The notes under the pieces are model-generated. The model was not told the DNA's origin, ran no database searches, and worked only from the letters and a program-made list of their open reading frames with translations. This document shows, one piece after another, positions 45,505 through 57,839 of a stretch of 64,000 nt of DNA. Origin of the DNA: Agrocybe praecox (Eukaryota > Basidiomycota > Agaricomycetes > Agaricales > Agrocybaceae); NCBI GenBank assembly GCA_964017145.1, contig OZ024843.1:3676443-3740442 (forward strand), given 5' to 3'. The position numbers and the translations under genes were made by a program. Numbering within the stretch: position 1 is the stretch's first letter; each line of letters starts with the position of its first letter.

Positions 45505-48270
45505 ATGGAAATCCCCCCAGGTCTCGTATATATCTTCAGCAAATTGCCTCGCCAACTTGCACCATCTATTTTCACATATCTTGCTTTGAGCTGGACAAAG
45601 TCTTACTATGCTCTTCCCGTCGACATCCCCTTCTGGACTATCGTTGTAACTTCCGTGCTAGTTTCGCCTGCTCTTTATTTCGGTAGAAGTGCCTACATTA
45701 GCTGGAAGAATTCCAGATCGGCTACAGCATTTGGGGCTGACCTTCCTCCCTTCGTGGAGCAGTCGACTTTTGCTACTATCAAAGAGTTGAAGCACATGAT
45801 TGAAGAAGGATATCCTGGTACGAATCAACGCATAACTAAATCCGAACCATGCTGATATAGGCGGCAGCTGATGCCCTCTTACGCTGGACCCAGAAGTATG
45901 GAGATGTTGTTCGTGCAAATACACTCGCCAACGTGATCGTAAGCAAATTTTGCGTATTTGAAAACATTAATTTCAACGAATTATAGCTCGTTACAAATGA
46001 ACCGAGCCATGTCAAGGTGAAGTCGTTTTTGTCATCGAGGGAAGTTATATCCCTTCTGAAACAATTGACATGCACCAGGCCATCCTTGCCACTCAATTTG
46101 ACTCGTTTGGAAAAAGTAAGTCCTTCGACTTATTTCTTTGCATAAGCAGTTCATAACCTGATCATCGGTCTATCAGGCCATGGTTCCCAGGATGCTTCGA
46201 GATCACTTCTCGGTACCGGCATATTCAATGTCAATGGTAAGCACATGAGGTCTTCAGGCAACATAAATAAATTTTGATTTTATCTATGCAGGTGATATGT
46301 GGAAGTAGGTCCCTTTTCCACCACCTTGTATTATCGAGCACCAAGTAATTGTGTCAAAAATAGATTCCACAGAGGAATCACTCGTCCATTCTTTGCACGC
46401 GAGCGAATCAGTGACTTCGAAATCTACGATCGCAACTGCACCATTTCCCTAAAATCTGCTGAAAAACGGCTCGCAGAAGGACATTCCGTCGACGTCCAGG
46501 TAAGTCCAGGACATCATGCCTACGCATGTTCAATTTGGCTCAAAAACGAAATTCTCTCGCAAGGATCTTTTCGGTCGCTTCACGCTCGACTCAGCAACTG
46601 AATTTTTATTCGGGCAAACTGTCGACTCGCTCTCCGCAGAACTTCCGTACCCTCCCTTGTATTCGCATAAAAACACGGCGTCGTACTACAACCATCCATC
46701 CAACATATTCGTGGAAGCATTCTCTAAAGGCTTGGACTATACGGAAGCACGCATGGGTATGGGTGCTACTTGGCGTTTGTTTGAATTTGGAGGGGACAAA
46801 ATTAGGCCCCTGAGAACGATCATGGATGAATTCACTCGACCGATGATTGAAAAGGCACTTGCGGACCGTGAAAGTGCGGCTTCTAGCAAGGACGGTTCCA
46901 AGTCCAAGGAATCGGAAACTATTCTCTCTAATCTGGTGGACCATACTCAAGGTAGGATTTGCAATATTTCTCTAGCAAGAACATACTAACGAAGGTGGTG
47001 CCAGATCCACAAGTATTGAAAGACGAGGTGAGTTTAAACGGTTCCAGTGATGTTGCTGTAGGACTTGGAGGCAAATCTGCTCATTTCTCATTCTTAGTTG
47101 ATCAATCTTTTGGTTGCCGGACGTGATACGGTAAGTATCCTTAACACCCTTTCCCTTGAACCTGAAATTGCCAGTACTAACTTTGATATCTCAAGACAAT
47201 GTCCCTCTTGGCGTTCTCCGTTTACATGCTTTCACAGAACCCGGCCATTGAGAATCGGCTTCGCCAGGAAATCTTTGAGGTCGTCGGTACGACCGCTGCT
47301 CCTGACTATGCCCAGATGCGTGACATGAAGTATCTACGAGCATTCCTTAATGGTATGTCCCTCTCGGGTTGTGACATGAGGTTCTTCCTTGCTTACGATC
47401 CTACGCAGAGGTTCTCCGGCTATACCCTCCTGTGTGAGTAAGATACATCCCTCTTCGTAGGAAGTCACTGACTTTATTTCGCATATCGGACAGTCCAATT
47501 GACGGTCGGTAAGTACAGCTTAGTTGCTTGTGATGTCAGTCAGTTAACTCTCTCTCTTAGCATGGCTTTCAAAGATGTAGTATTCCCCAGCACCGATCCC
47601 TCTAAGAAACCTTTTTTTATTCCTAAGGATACCGAGTTAGCTTTTCATTTTTCATTAGTTGTATGTACCTAGACTGACCCCTTTTGTTAGCTGCATATAT
47701 TCTGTCATGAACATTCACCGCAGAACAGATCTTTGGGGGCCAGATGGTACGTATGCTCTTCTTTTCTATTCATCAATGTCTTGTGGCTGATTGTCTCGAA
47801 TAAACCACGCAGCTCTAGTGTTTGATCCAGACCGTTTCATCGATGAACGCCTGCACAAATACTTGACGCCGAATCCGTACATCTTCTGTCCATTCAACGC
47901 AGGGCCACGTATCTGTCTCGGGCAGCAGGTAGGCATAGATATATAGCTTTTTTACACTACGTTTGACTCACCGAGTTTCGATGTAGTTCGCATACCACGA
48001 AGCCTCGTTCTACATGGTCCGTCTCCTCCAGAAGTTCACTGATTTCAAGCTCGACGACTCCGCGAACATCTCTCCACCGGCCGACTGGGCGCATGGAGAG
48101 GGACGCAAGCCCTTGGAGAAGATACATCCTATGCTTCATTTGACTATGTACATCAAGGTGAGATATAAAGTTTTATTCGAACTTTCATAGAAGCTCATTG
48201 TGCTACTTCCATTTACAAGGGCGGTCTTTGGGTACGCATGAAAGAGTTGAACAAGGCTAGCGTTGTGTAG
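45505..48270 (+). CDS. Cytochrome P450, CYP63/pc-3-like (second gene)
   Basis: About eighteen exons, from 45505-45817 to 48220-48270, join in frame to about 589 residues. Several are tiny: 13 nt (46292-46304), 25 nt (47409-47433) and 15 nt (47494-47508). Features: two N-terminal hydrophobic stretches, [15 protein letters not shown]-helix AGRDTT, K-helix [27 protein letters not shown], heme loop [17 protein letters not shown] with the Cys ligand, and a GGLWVRM end. This is the same subfamily plan as the P450 at 31404-33771, but more intron-rich. It should be an ER-bound monooxygenase acting on hydrophobic or aromatic substrates. No defect seen. Confidence 0.92.
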
Positions 48271-48760
48271 AATTTCTTCTGTCTTTCGTGAACGCGAGCT
48301 TGTACCCTACCAATTAACACCTATTTATGTTGTATCATCAGTTCAGAGTACTGTTTCAAACATCCGAATTTGGAAGTAATTTCCTGATGCGGTAATCAGA
48401 GGAAGACTCCCATGTGATAACGCCTCATACTGAGTCCGTTTATACATAGACTTGAACCTGACTTATGGTTCCATGGTAGAGTTAGCCATTAGCTATAAGT
48501 AAGCATAAACAAGACTTACCTTTTAAGTAAAGCATTAGATGCACCATTTAGGAATGAGTGCATCATCATCTGACTTTGGTTCAATAGTCAGACGGTATAG
48601 CATAATTATTCAATGCGGAGACAGCTGTGTTCTAAGAAGCATTTCTTCGTTTTTCATTCAAAGCTATTCGCCGACCAGAGTCTTGACAAAAAATATGACA
48701 ATGGGATAGTGAACCATGATGATTTGGCTTTGTTTAAACACCATACTACTATCCATTTAA
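48271..48760. other. Spacer between convergent genes
   Basis: 490 bases, AT-rich, 3' of both the P450 and UPRT. No feature seen. Confidence 0.4.
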
Positions 48761-49886
48761 TTATAAGCAATATCTAAAGCCAACTTTGTCAGACCACAGG
48801 TAATTATAAAAAAGGTAATCAACAGAGCTTACCTGCGCTCTCCGAAGTCTCCTAGACCTGGAATAATATATGCTTTGTCGTTCAAGCCTTGGTCAATCCA
48901 GCCGGTAATCTGGGCATTGAGAAAAGATTATCAAGAATGGAATTGACTTTAGAAAAGGTGACTTCACGTACGACTTTGAGTGACGGGAATCGCCTTGTGA
49001 ATGTGGCCAGACCTTCTGGGGCTGCAATCTACAACGAAAAGGCTTGATTATCAAGCTATTAGAGAGGTAAAAAGATGATTCACCAGGTTGATGAAAATGA
49101 TACGTTCTTCCGGTACACCGTGGTCCATTAATACTTCAACCGCTTTGATTGCAGACCCACCAGTGGCTATGAGAAGGCTGGTAATTAGACAAGGCATTGG
49201 TTTGCGAGTATTAACGAACCGAGCATAGGGTCAAGGAGGAGAACATAACGTTTTGCAATATCAGGGGGGAACTTTGAGTAGAACAGTTTTGGAAGCGTTG
49301 TTTCCTCGTCCTTTACAGCAAAGTAGGTGAAAATTCAAGTGGGACTGGCACACTTTCATACCCTTTGAATAAGGATTTTTCCGATCCTCACGCTTCTGCA
49401 AACTTCGCGGAGACCTGCTTCCATGGCCTAACAAGATATCGTCGGAAAAACTTGACAACAACAAATAACATGAGGGATACTCACCTCGCCTGCTCTGAGA
49501 ATAGAAACACCGCATATCTTTCCTTCAAATCCGACACCTTCATATGTGGCACCCTGGGTATTATCCTCATTAGTTCATCTATACATATGGTGTTTTCGGT
49601 CACTTACAGTGGGGGTTTCCACAGTTCGTGCAACGACAGGCAGGTGATTCAGACCTTCTTCAACCAACAATCGGATAATCCTATCTGAATAGAACAGAAA
49701 ATCCCCTCTTGAAGTCTCCTTATCTCTGATAATCGTGTACAAAGCTTCGAGCTGGGCTGTTTGTGGCAGAGTGAAAACAGATGGCGGCAATGGATTCATG
49801 TGAGCCAGGTTGTGGTTTGGTGCACGGGCTGGCATAACAGGAGCAGGGGGAGGAATGGAGCTTGCAGCATTAGTCGTCGAGGTCAT
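48761..49886 (-). CDS. FUR1: Uracil phosphoribosyltransferase
   Basis: Minus-strand exons: 49886-49608, 49553-49485, about 49427-49363, then several more, ending with a 13-nt terminal exon at 48773-48761. Residues include FTLPQTAQLEALYTIIRDKET, FYSDRIIRLLVEEGLNHLPV, TYEGVGFEGKICGVSILRAGE, ILIQRDEETTLPKLFYSKFP and LLDPMLATGGSAIKAVEVL, the PRPP-binding loop. The C-terminus has GWIDQGLNDKAYIIPGLGDFGERR. This salvages uracil to UMP with PRPP; loss gives 5-fluorouracil resistance in fungi (family knowledge). A ~40-residue Pro/Ala-rich N-extension precedes the core. The ATG at 49886 is used since the upstream in-frame codon is TTG. It is divergent from the Pot1-like gene across 219 bases. Confidence 0.94.
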
Positions 49887-50105
49887 CGTTATCAAACAAG
49901 GAAGATGAAATGAAGATGTATTATTTGTTATTTTGGCGCTTTATCTAGCAAGAATGGTCACGGTCGCGTGCACAGTGCGACAAGCGCGTCGCTTGATGAT
50001 CATCGATCAACCTTCACCGGCACCAGTCACCCCATACGGCTATCTGTCGCCCCTGTCTTACAACTTCCAACGATTCATTCGTATACTTGACGATAGTTTT
50101 TCCCG
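49887..50105. promoter_or_regulatory. Compact bidirectional promoter
   Basis: 219 bases between the start codons of UPRT (-) and the Pot1-like gene (+). GC-rich centre around 49,960-50,050 without a TATA box on either side, as in housekeeping promoters. Confidence 0.5.
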
Positions 50106-51362
50106 ATGAAAAGATCTACCTCACCAGGATTTGAATCAAAGAAACGAATCAAACGTGGCGGTGATTCTCTACAATCCTATTCGAAAGGCTCAGAAGTCCA
50201 GCCAGGTGCCTCAAAAAAGTATTCGAGCAACAATAATACCGCGATATTAAGGAAACACAGACAGCTTTGTGACGCCGGACCTAATGTAGAACCAAATGGA
50301 TATTTTGATTGTACAATCGAAGTAAGTCCAGCGGTAATGGCTGGCAAATAGTGTGGTGTGGTTATCTCATTACATTACAGGTTCTTACAACGCCAGCCGT
50401 GCGAGCCACGTCTGACGGTTGTACAGAATTTCTTACTTTCTATGCGACCGACTATTCGACAATCGGAATCATAAATCGAAATTCTGGGGGCTGGGACCGG
50501 GCACTAGATGGATATGTTATCCAATTTTCAATGTGGGATAAGGCTGCAGATTTGACCAAAAAGAACATGCAATCCGGTCTTTTCTTTTCTATCAAAAATG
50601 CCCGTATGGTGAAAGTCAGCGGGTTGAATATCTTGGAAGTAAAGGTAAAAGAGGACAAGATCACCCAACTGAGCGTAAGTGATTCCACTACAGACATCTA
50701 CTTGAAGGCTTTGCTCCAGTAAGTGCTGTCCTTATTTGTTTGTCTACAATGAGTTCACAGTGCACTTCTGCCCTCTCCAGGCGAAAGTGCGATTGGGAAA
50801 CAAATCAACAACCCTCAGACTCTGATATCCACTATCAACTTCTTCAAGACATTGAAGAAGGAATTCACTTCCACTGCGCTGCCGAGGTATGTCCGATAGT
50901 ACACTCAACACAGATACAAATGACTGATCTTTCACCCCACTAGGTCCTATACGTTTCGAATGAACCGGATGAGATACCTTATATATATGTCACCGACTAC
51001 ACTGAAAACCCCTGCTTATTAAAAAGCTCCTATTCAAGTTCATGGTCTCATGGGCTGTATGGCCGTATCCTCAAAATATGGCTTTGCGAGGAACAAAAAC
51101 ATGTGGCGGAATCGCTCTCTGCGGGATCATTTTACGCATTCAAGAAGCTCAAGCTCAAGTACAACTCTGCCGAGGATCAATTTTGTGTGTACTTGGGTGG
51201 CATTGAGAAATCGGTGTCGATGTTAAATCCCAATAACGAACTCAACGAGCATCTTTGTGGTCTTTTAAGGTGAATACATTACGCGTGGATAAATATCGCG
51301 CAGGCTGAAACTTTTTAATCTATAGGAGGAAAAAAGATTGGACATTCATTAGGGGAAACTGA
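50106..51362 (+). CDS. Pot1-like telomere single-strand-binding protein (tandem OB folds)
   Basis: Five exons (50106-50321, 50381-50718, 50781-50886, 50944-51269, 51326-51362) give about 340 residues in frame. The basic, Ser-rich N-terminus carries KKRIKR. Two beta-rich modules follow. The first has TEFLTFYATDYSTIG and VIQFSMWDKAADL; the second has VLYVSNEPDEIPYIYVTDYTENP, then ILKIWLCEEQ. The V-T-D-Y-T phrase and the strand order fit the OB folds of Pot1, which caps the 3' telomeric overhang. Compared with Pot1 proteins I know (500+ residues), it is short at the C-end, which could mean a missing Tpz1/TPP1-binding region or further undetected exons. Assignment rests on motifs only. Confidence 0.55.
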
Positions 51363-51737
51363 ATCTAATTCCGTACAGGCCTTCGGATCTCGACAGTCCA
51401 GCATACATCATACGCACAACTAATACATATTGAACACTGTATCTAGCGACACTCCATGAGTTAAACTGCCGGGTTCTATGCCCGTGCATTTGACGACCAC
51501 TGAACGAATTAGTGAGGTTTGTTCTCATACAAATTCTAATTCATTTCTCACCATCAGCTTGATCAGGAATCTAGGATCCCTGAAAGCCAAGACGCGCTTA
51601 CCTTCAAGCTGACGATACCCCTCTCCATCGTTGAAATAAATTATAGAAATATTTCTAAAGCCCTACGGCGTTGGCACGCTCTAGAGAAACAGTATTTTTA
51701 TCTCTATTTATTTTGGCTATGTACAATTGTCCTAACC
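51363..51737. other. Spacer between convergent genes
   Basis: 375 bases of AT-rich sequence; no feature recognised. Confidence 0.4.
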
Positions 51738-53052
51738 TCAAACACAATCTTGTTGCAGCACTACCTCAAGCTCCGCAGAAAGAGACCCCATTAGAGAAAT
51801 TCTCTTAGTTTCCGTAGGTTCCCAGCCAAGTTTTTTCATGCGCTCTGCACTAACTCTATGGCTGCCGCCAAAAATGATCCAGCCGACTGAGACAGTCTTT
51901 AAATTGCCAACGCTCGATAATAACAAACGATATCCTTACGTTCGCCATACATGTCTGTTATCTCCCTGGGCAGAGGTTCGGAACGGCCATGTGTGAATAG
52001 TTTCTTGCGGTAAAGGACCTGCATAATATATCAACGTCTCAGAGAGTATATACGCACGTATGCTTATCTGTGCTCACATTGCCAACTGTGCTCATTATCT
52101 CTTGGAAAGGCACATACCGCTCCTCGCTCGCTATAAAATCTTGACGTAATACATTGTAAATCTATTCACCTTCTAGACATGATAAAAACGAACTCATAAT
52201 GTCCTTCAGCCCCTACATCAGCTTTTCCCTGTAACGCCGCGTCGAAGATGGTTAACAACGCATTTGCAGCATCTTTAACGTGTATATTGCTTAAAGAATT
52301 ATGACCTGGACCCCACGTTCCCATCCGCTTCAAAGGCTTGCAAATGTCGATGAATAACCGAAGAGCAGTAGTACCCTTGCGATATCCTCGAGCGATCATA
52401 TCAAACGCTGATTTTGCACAAGTGTCTGCAACTCACCTTCATCTACACCGTATATCCACCCAGGATATGCTATTATAGTTCGCAATGGCCTCACATTGCG
52501 AGTCCCTGCAGCAACAATCAATGCATCGCAGTTCAAATGCGGAGCCCCATGGGGTAAATGTTCATGGCTAAAACCTATATCATTGTATATAGGAATCTTG
52601 TGCTCCTCTACCTTTTCACCTCGCGAATTGTCGTTTAAAACCCCAAGCCCCGATACGTGAATATATAAAGGCTGGATACCATCCCCTTGTCTGCGATCAA
52701 GGCCAATCAGAATACCTAGCGAGTTGTCAGGATTTGGATTACGAACACTACATACAACTAGACACTCACTTTTTACACATCTATCGTTATCCGAGCTCGC
52801 GCAATTTATCACGAACTGCGCCTTCCCCGCCTGCTCCTGGATAATGTCGTCGGAGTCCAGATCCCCGTCAATAATCGTCAAGTTGCGATATATCTCTTTT
52901 AACCTTTTCTCCTTATCATTCCGAACGAGGGCGACGACGTGGGTCTGGCTTGCAAAGATGCTTCGCTGCAAGAGAACGAGAAATTGCGACCCAAGATAAC
53001 CTGTCGCTCCCAGAAAGAAGATTGTTCGTTCGAACTTGGGTTGTGAAGACAT
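51738..53052 (-). CDS. NmrA-like / extended-SDR NAD(P)-binding protein, gene model doubtful
   Basis: Minus strand. Exon 1 (53052-52770) and exon 2 (52715-52437) join in phase: TIFFLGATGYLGSQFL (dinucleotide-binding GxxGxxG), VVALVRND, DGDLDS, FVINCASSDND, YIHVSGLGVL and IIAYPGWIYG. Exon 3, from about 52407, has WGPGHNSLSNIHVKDAANALL. Later pieces (ERYVPFQEIMSTVGN, LFTHGRSEPLPREI, GWIIFGGSHRVS, KKLGWEP) complete the usual order. However, exons 2 and 3 are separated by only 29 nt, and I find no canonical pair that joins exon 3 to the ERYVPF exon in frame. Either my model misses a site or the gene has begun to decay. Such proteins reduce or isomerise small molecules or sense NADP state. Confidence 0.66.
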
Positions 53053-53327
53053 GAGCGCTCGATATTTTCTAGGATCTGCTTACGCTCGTGCTAAAGAGGG
53101 AGAGGAAATCCGAATTCAATCACTCCGCACCAACTCCGCACTTATGTTTTCCCCTTCCATATACGTACATTCGACTTCTAGCTTCAGGCCCCACATACAT
53201 AAGTACACATCTTCTACCAATCTGCGATGCCGCTGGAAGCGGTCATACTGCATGGTCTAATGGTAAATTATAATCACCTTCTGCCGATTTCCAAGTTTAG
53301 TGGGTCCATTTGTTTGTAAGATTTGTA
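53053..53327. other. Spacer
   Basis: 275 bases between the start of the NmrA-like gene and the end of the first DUF6533 gene; no feature. Confidence 0.35.
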
Positions 53328-55078
53328 TCATGGGTGGTTTACTCTATATCTCACATGTTGTGTACTGTTAATATCTTCGTAATCGTCGGTTAATGTTTGC
53401 GAGTCGCGACTGAGATTTCGAAGGGAAATATCCGTTGCGTAGTTATCCATATCCTCGCCAAGTTGCATGACCGTCCTCGCAACGAAGGTTGGCATGAAGG
53501 GAGTATCGTATGTCTCGTTGTCATTGTCGTATGATAGTGAACGCAGATTAAGAACCAGTCTTGACACCATAGTTGAAGTCAATAACTGGCTGAAAGATGC
53601 TGCAACAGCCCGTAGGTCAGCCGGTGCGAGCTACGAAATCAAAATGTGCAAGTCAGCTAAAAATCACAAGTGAAAAGTTCGTGGTTTACATACAAAAAAC
53701 AATAACATGTTCAACAAGTTGGCGGCGAATATGGCAAAAAAGTACAGGAGCCCATCTCGCATGAATAATTGCAAAGTTCTAAAGAAAGAATATCATTTGT
53801 ATTGGAGCTGACGCAGGAAAAAAAGCAAACCGAAGACCCACGGAGTACTTGTTGAATTGCGCGCGTATGCACTTGTCCGCCACATCGTGAGAGCAAAAAT
53901 ACAAGTGTCTGTTACCAGTGGAGTTACCCATATCGAGGCTATTGTGAAAACCAAGATTTAGGAACGATTCAAAATAGCTGGTGATAGAAAAAGGCATACA
54001 GAATAGAGGACTATCGCCAGTGAATATGCAACCTATTCGAACATGGCGTCAGTTGGTACAGATAACCGGAATTGAGTTCGTACCAACAAGACCAGGGGGT
54101 AAAGGCACAGCTAATTGAAAAACTGACTTAGATGCTTTGGCCCACAAAATGACACAGAAATTGGACATACCAAATCCTCTTTTAATTCCAATAGACGAGA
54201 GAATGATCTGCAATGTCCATAGACTTCCAAGCAACCCGAGCACCCAGTTACTCCGGCCGCACAAGGCGTAAACCCGTAGGATCATGATGGCTAGAAAATA
54301 TCGTCTTTATCTCGAGCCTGGCTCGGAGTGTTGCTACAAGAAAGGCATACCTTCACAAACTAAGAGTCGTCGTTTTCAGTCACGCCTTTAGAAGGGATGC
54401 TAAGAAAGAGTTTGCTTACCAGCAACAAGGCCAATAGTCGACGCCCCTTCAAAGGCCACAAAACGATCGCAACTGGGATGCTAATTAGAATGTCGAAACA
54501 GAACACTTTGTCAGCCTTACTTACGCCTGTTATCAACGATTATATGTCAGTCATATGCATATGCAAAAAGTACAGATACCCTTTGACTCACTTTCTCTGT
54601 CCATATTGGATCCTGGAAAGCTGAGAACAGCATTGGATCAGGTAACACCAGATCAGGTCATATGTACGTACCATCTATGATCACGATAAACTGGAGTGCC
54701 GTGAGGTAACGATTGGCGAGGAAAAGCAACGATGCCCCAGAGAACCTCCGCTTCCATATCCGGTCGACCTGTTCTCATATGTATTGAACAATCCGGACCA
54801 GTATATACATAGTCAGTATGCCCACCTCAGAGGAGAAAGTCAACGCTGTGGAAGCAAAATAAATTCCAGAATAAATTCAAACCCAACAATTTAGAGAGCA
54901 TACTGTGATCGTAAATTAGCATGACATAGGCCGCTATTTGAAGATATTTTCCGGCTTGCCTGTGATATTAATGAAACAGAATCAGTCATTAAAAGACAGC
55001 TGACAAGGATGGGAAAAACACATACAAATGCATGACTGCCTGCGCCAGCGCCGCATCTGGGGACGGTGAGGATGACAT
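53328..55078 (-). CDS. DUF6533 seven-helix membrane protein, copy 1
   Basis: Minus-strand, many short exons from ATG 55078. Order: MSSSPSPDAALAQAVMHL leader, QAGKYLQIAAYVMLIYDH, TLTFSSE, VDRIWKRRFSGASLLFLANRY, LTALQFIVIID, FQDPIWTE, CDRFVAFEGASTIGLVA, MILRVYALCGRSNWVLGLLG, VPLPPGLVGCIFTGDSPL, SIWVTPLVTDTCIFALTMWRT, QLFMRDGLLYFFAIFAANLL, then a LAPADLRAVAASFSQLLTST helix and a hydrophilic tail. YDH-LTF-EV-IW, RVYALYG and LFxRDGxxYF are hallmarks of the basidiomycete DUF6533 family; function unknown. All joins I tested are in frame; the GDSPL/SIWV and STP/TLQL joins need introns whose interior also contains misleading open frame. A close paralogue lies at 57840-59517. Confidence 0.82.
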
Positions 55079-56483
55079 GGGGGGAACATGCAGAGGAAAT
55101 AGAATCGTTCTGTTGGATGTTAAAGAGTAGTCTTCATTACAAAGGTCTGTATTGGTGCGGACCTATTTTGCAACCGGAGCTGGCCAAACACGTTGGTTCT
55201 TTAACCTCCTTTTTGCTAGTGGTCGGGGCCCGAAACTGATAGCCTACTTATAAAGGTTTTTGGCACAGCTCGGTCTTTGAGCCGGGCCCCACTTTCTTGT
55301 GTATGGATATAAGCTCCAATTCGATCAGAAGTGGCCCAATAGCCAGAGAGTTTCTTGATTTATAGGTGCCCAGGAGACCTTGAATATAGGTCACCAACTG
55401 AGAAGAAAAGATCCAAGGCAATTCTCTTACATACATCTTCACTGCTACGGTGGCCGGGACTCGGGAGTGCTAGTGACTGGTTAAAATTTTTGATCGCAAC
55501 TTTTCGCTTGTTGTCAGCATATTATGACATTCGACTTCTTCCGGGTCTCAGTTTGGCCATGAAATTGTGGGAAGCATGTTTTTGGTAAGATAATAGAAAG
55601 AGATGGTTTTGATGCGCGTGCTGATGCGTTTATCGGACATTACCGAAAACATTCCCTAGACGCAAAACGTCGGTGAAATTGAGCGCAACTGGTTTGAGGA
55701 AGACCATATAAGTCCGAGAAAACTAGTTATTGATTCTTACGCTGCAGCAGGACAGTTAAGGCTAGCAGAGAGTCAATTAATCACTAGAGTAGCTCGGCAG
55801 CCAACATCATGTGATGGCCAACAAGCGAAAAGTTGCAATCAAATTGCAATCAAAAATCAAAATGTTGAATTTTAACCATGTTGAACACCTTCTGAACCTA
55901 TCTGACCGTCGTCGTACGCCATCCATATCCGTGGGGAACGGCATTAATCCATTCTGAGAGTGCATTCATTATCTATTTACTTTCCCCAGTTTGCGCCGCA
56001 GAGAGTGAAGAGGACAGGCACAGATAATCCAAAATTTCGGTTTTCGGCGCGGTTACAAGTGAGCCGATGTAAAGATTTGAGGGTGCATAACTCGCCGTTC
56101 TGACCACCTGCAAGCTCCCTAAAAAGTATGTAGATGAAAGTAGAGTTGATTGTGAGCAACCTGCAGGCAATATGTAATAACCGTTGTTCGGGGTATTTGT
56201 TTGATATGTGTTTGAAGAATCTTTTGCAACTTCGGAGAACTGTAGAGCGAGCGAGTGAAATCAATTATAAAAGAACTTGAATGTGGGTAGCGTACAATAG
56301 AATATCAATAATTCCCGATTTAGGGCGATTGAAATACCCTCCGGTGCGTCTCGATGCCCTCAATATGAAAGCAACTTGACCGCGGTCTTCCGGAGATTCT
56401 AAAGTTGTGTCGTCGTCCAAGTGATATGCCGCTGCACGTAGATTTTGAATGAGTCGTGATAATTAGATAAGAGATTCAAATAC
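55079..56483. other. Gene-free stretch between DUF6533 copies
   Basis: About 1.4 kb of AT-rich sequence with no supported exon. Some of it may be decayed downstream sequence of the fragment at 56484-56716. Confidence 0.4.
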
Positions 56484-56716
56484 CTCGCCCGAGAAGGTCA
56501 ACTATGTACGGCTGGGTCAAGAAAACAAAGCACTGAAGATAAAATTGAGTCACCTTACTATGATCGTATACCAGCATGACGAACGCTGCCAGCTGGAAGC
56601 ACTTGGAAGCCCGTCTAGAACGAGGTCAGGCTTAGGCTGATAGAAATATAAACTACGAAGACGTACAGATTGGCTACTGCCATAGCCAGCACATTAGAGG
56701 GTATACTGTCGGACAT
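56484..56716 (-). pseudogene. Fragment of a third DUF6533 gene
   Basis: Begins MSDSIPSNVLAMAVANL, then after an intron RASKCFQLAAFVMLVYDH, matching the first two exons of the neighbouring DUF6533 genes. A TFSGE phrase follows before a GT donor, but its join is out of phase, and the next expected IW exon is not recognisable. The 3' two-thirds of the gene is missing, so this is a truncated relic. Confidence 0.6.
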
Positions 56717-57839
56717 GTTAGGGTCGACTCGGCAAGAATCCAAACGGTAGTTATATGGGCGTGGTCTTAATACCATCGTCGATATTTGTCCTTGGATGTC
56801 AAGTCAGTTCGGAGAGCACATCCGAGAGCTTGTGAAAATACAGTCATACAACATCGTCATACAGCGCCATTTCTGCTGTTCCAGCGTGCATTCTTTTCTT
56901 GAGGATCACAGTAGAGCCATTGACTGCGATAAAATTGCTTTATCGAAGTTCCTCCTCGGTATCGCAGCTAGCAAGTGGTGGAGTGATGACTTGGAAGTTG
57001 GCTCACGATATGTCCTGATACATATGAACATGATCGTCGCCCGATTTCATTTTGTGACTGGAAACTGAGGCCGCAACTTGCAAGCTTGTCTACACCTGTC
57101 TAAGCGCGTGCTGTGTACCATAGACATGAAGTCATGTAGATCTGAGATGAGGCTCCCTCGAGTCTGTATCGTTGTGTCAAAAATGACAGCCGTAATCAAC
57201 TCTGTCAGCATAAATGCATACGTACCAGGCCAGCGTGAAAACAGCACTCGGTAAATTCAGCCTCGCACAAAACAAATAAGGTGCAACCTTCCCATATACC
57301 CAAAGCTACCCAAGGTCCAGATCGCTCGTTTCTGATTGATGATAGTATTGGCAATTTGTGGTGGAACTTGAACCAGGAAGAAATTGAGAAAAAAAGTGTT
57401 CAATGACAGATCTTCTAGCAGTGCAAGAAAATTCGCCAAACTTTTAGCGAACGATGTTGAAATATGATGCACGTTCAAAATTCAAAATTCGATGTAAGAG
57501 ACGTTGAAGAAGTAAGTCATTGACCTCGCGTCAGAAGGGACGCGAGGCTGAGAATCGAGATGGCATCGGAGATTAAATACGCTTCGGAGCCGAGTTTTTT
57601 ATCACGTGGTAGAAACACGTGGATCACAATTCGCTTAGGGCTCTGTCGCGCGACCGTCGACGCGTCGCACGGCGCACGTAGAGCTACCCTGGCCCCTTGG
57701 GATCGATATTAGAGATTATCTTCGTCATTCATTCAAGGACCAATGTGGATGATTAATGCTAAAAGAAATCGTGTTTGGATGTTTCAAGTGTGTACATATC
57801 GAACTAAGTTATTTTCTAAATCCACTACATTATTAAATC
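56717..57839. other. Spacer with possible gene remnants
   Basis: About 1.1 kb. A hydrophobic minus-strand frame (57247-57047, with PGTYAFMLTELITAVIF) could be a remnant of a membrane protein but cannot be tied to a gene. Two CACGTG motifs lie about 10 bases apart near 57604-57624. Confidence 0.35.

Noticed and set aside
25810..48270. Biosynthetic gene cluster (P450s, MFS pair, methyltransferase, hydrolases)
   Set aside because: No backbone enzyme (PKS, NRPS, terpene synthase) and no pathway regulator; housekeeping MDH lies inside the interval.
53255..53330. tRNA-like A box (TGGTCTAATGG)
   Set aside because: No matching acceptor stem, anticodon arm or B box (GGTTCGA) follows within tRNA length.
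57600..57630. Paired CACGTG hexamers as a regulatory palindrome
   Set aside because: Two E-box-like motifs 10 bases apart, but no recognised gene start close by to support a regulatory assignment.
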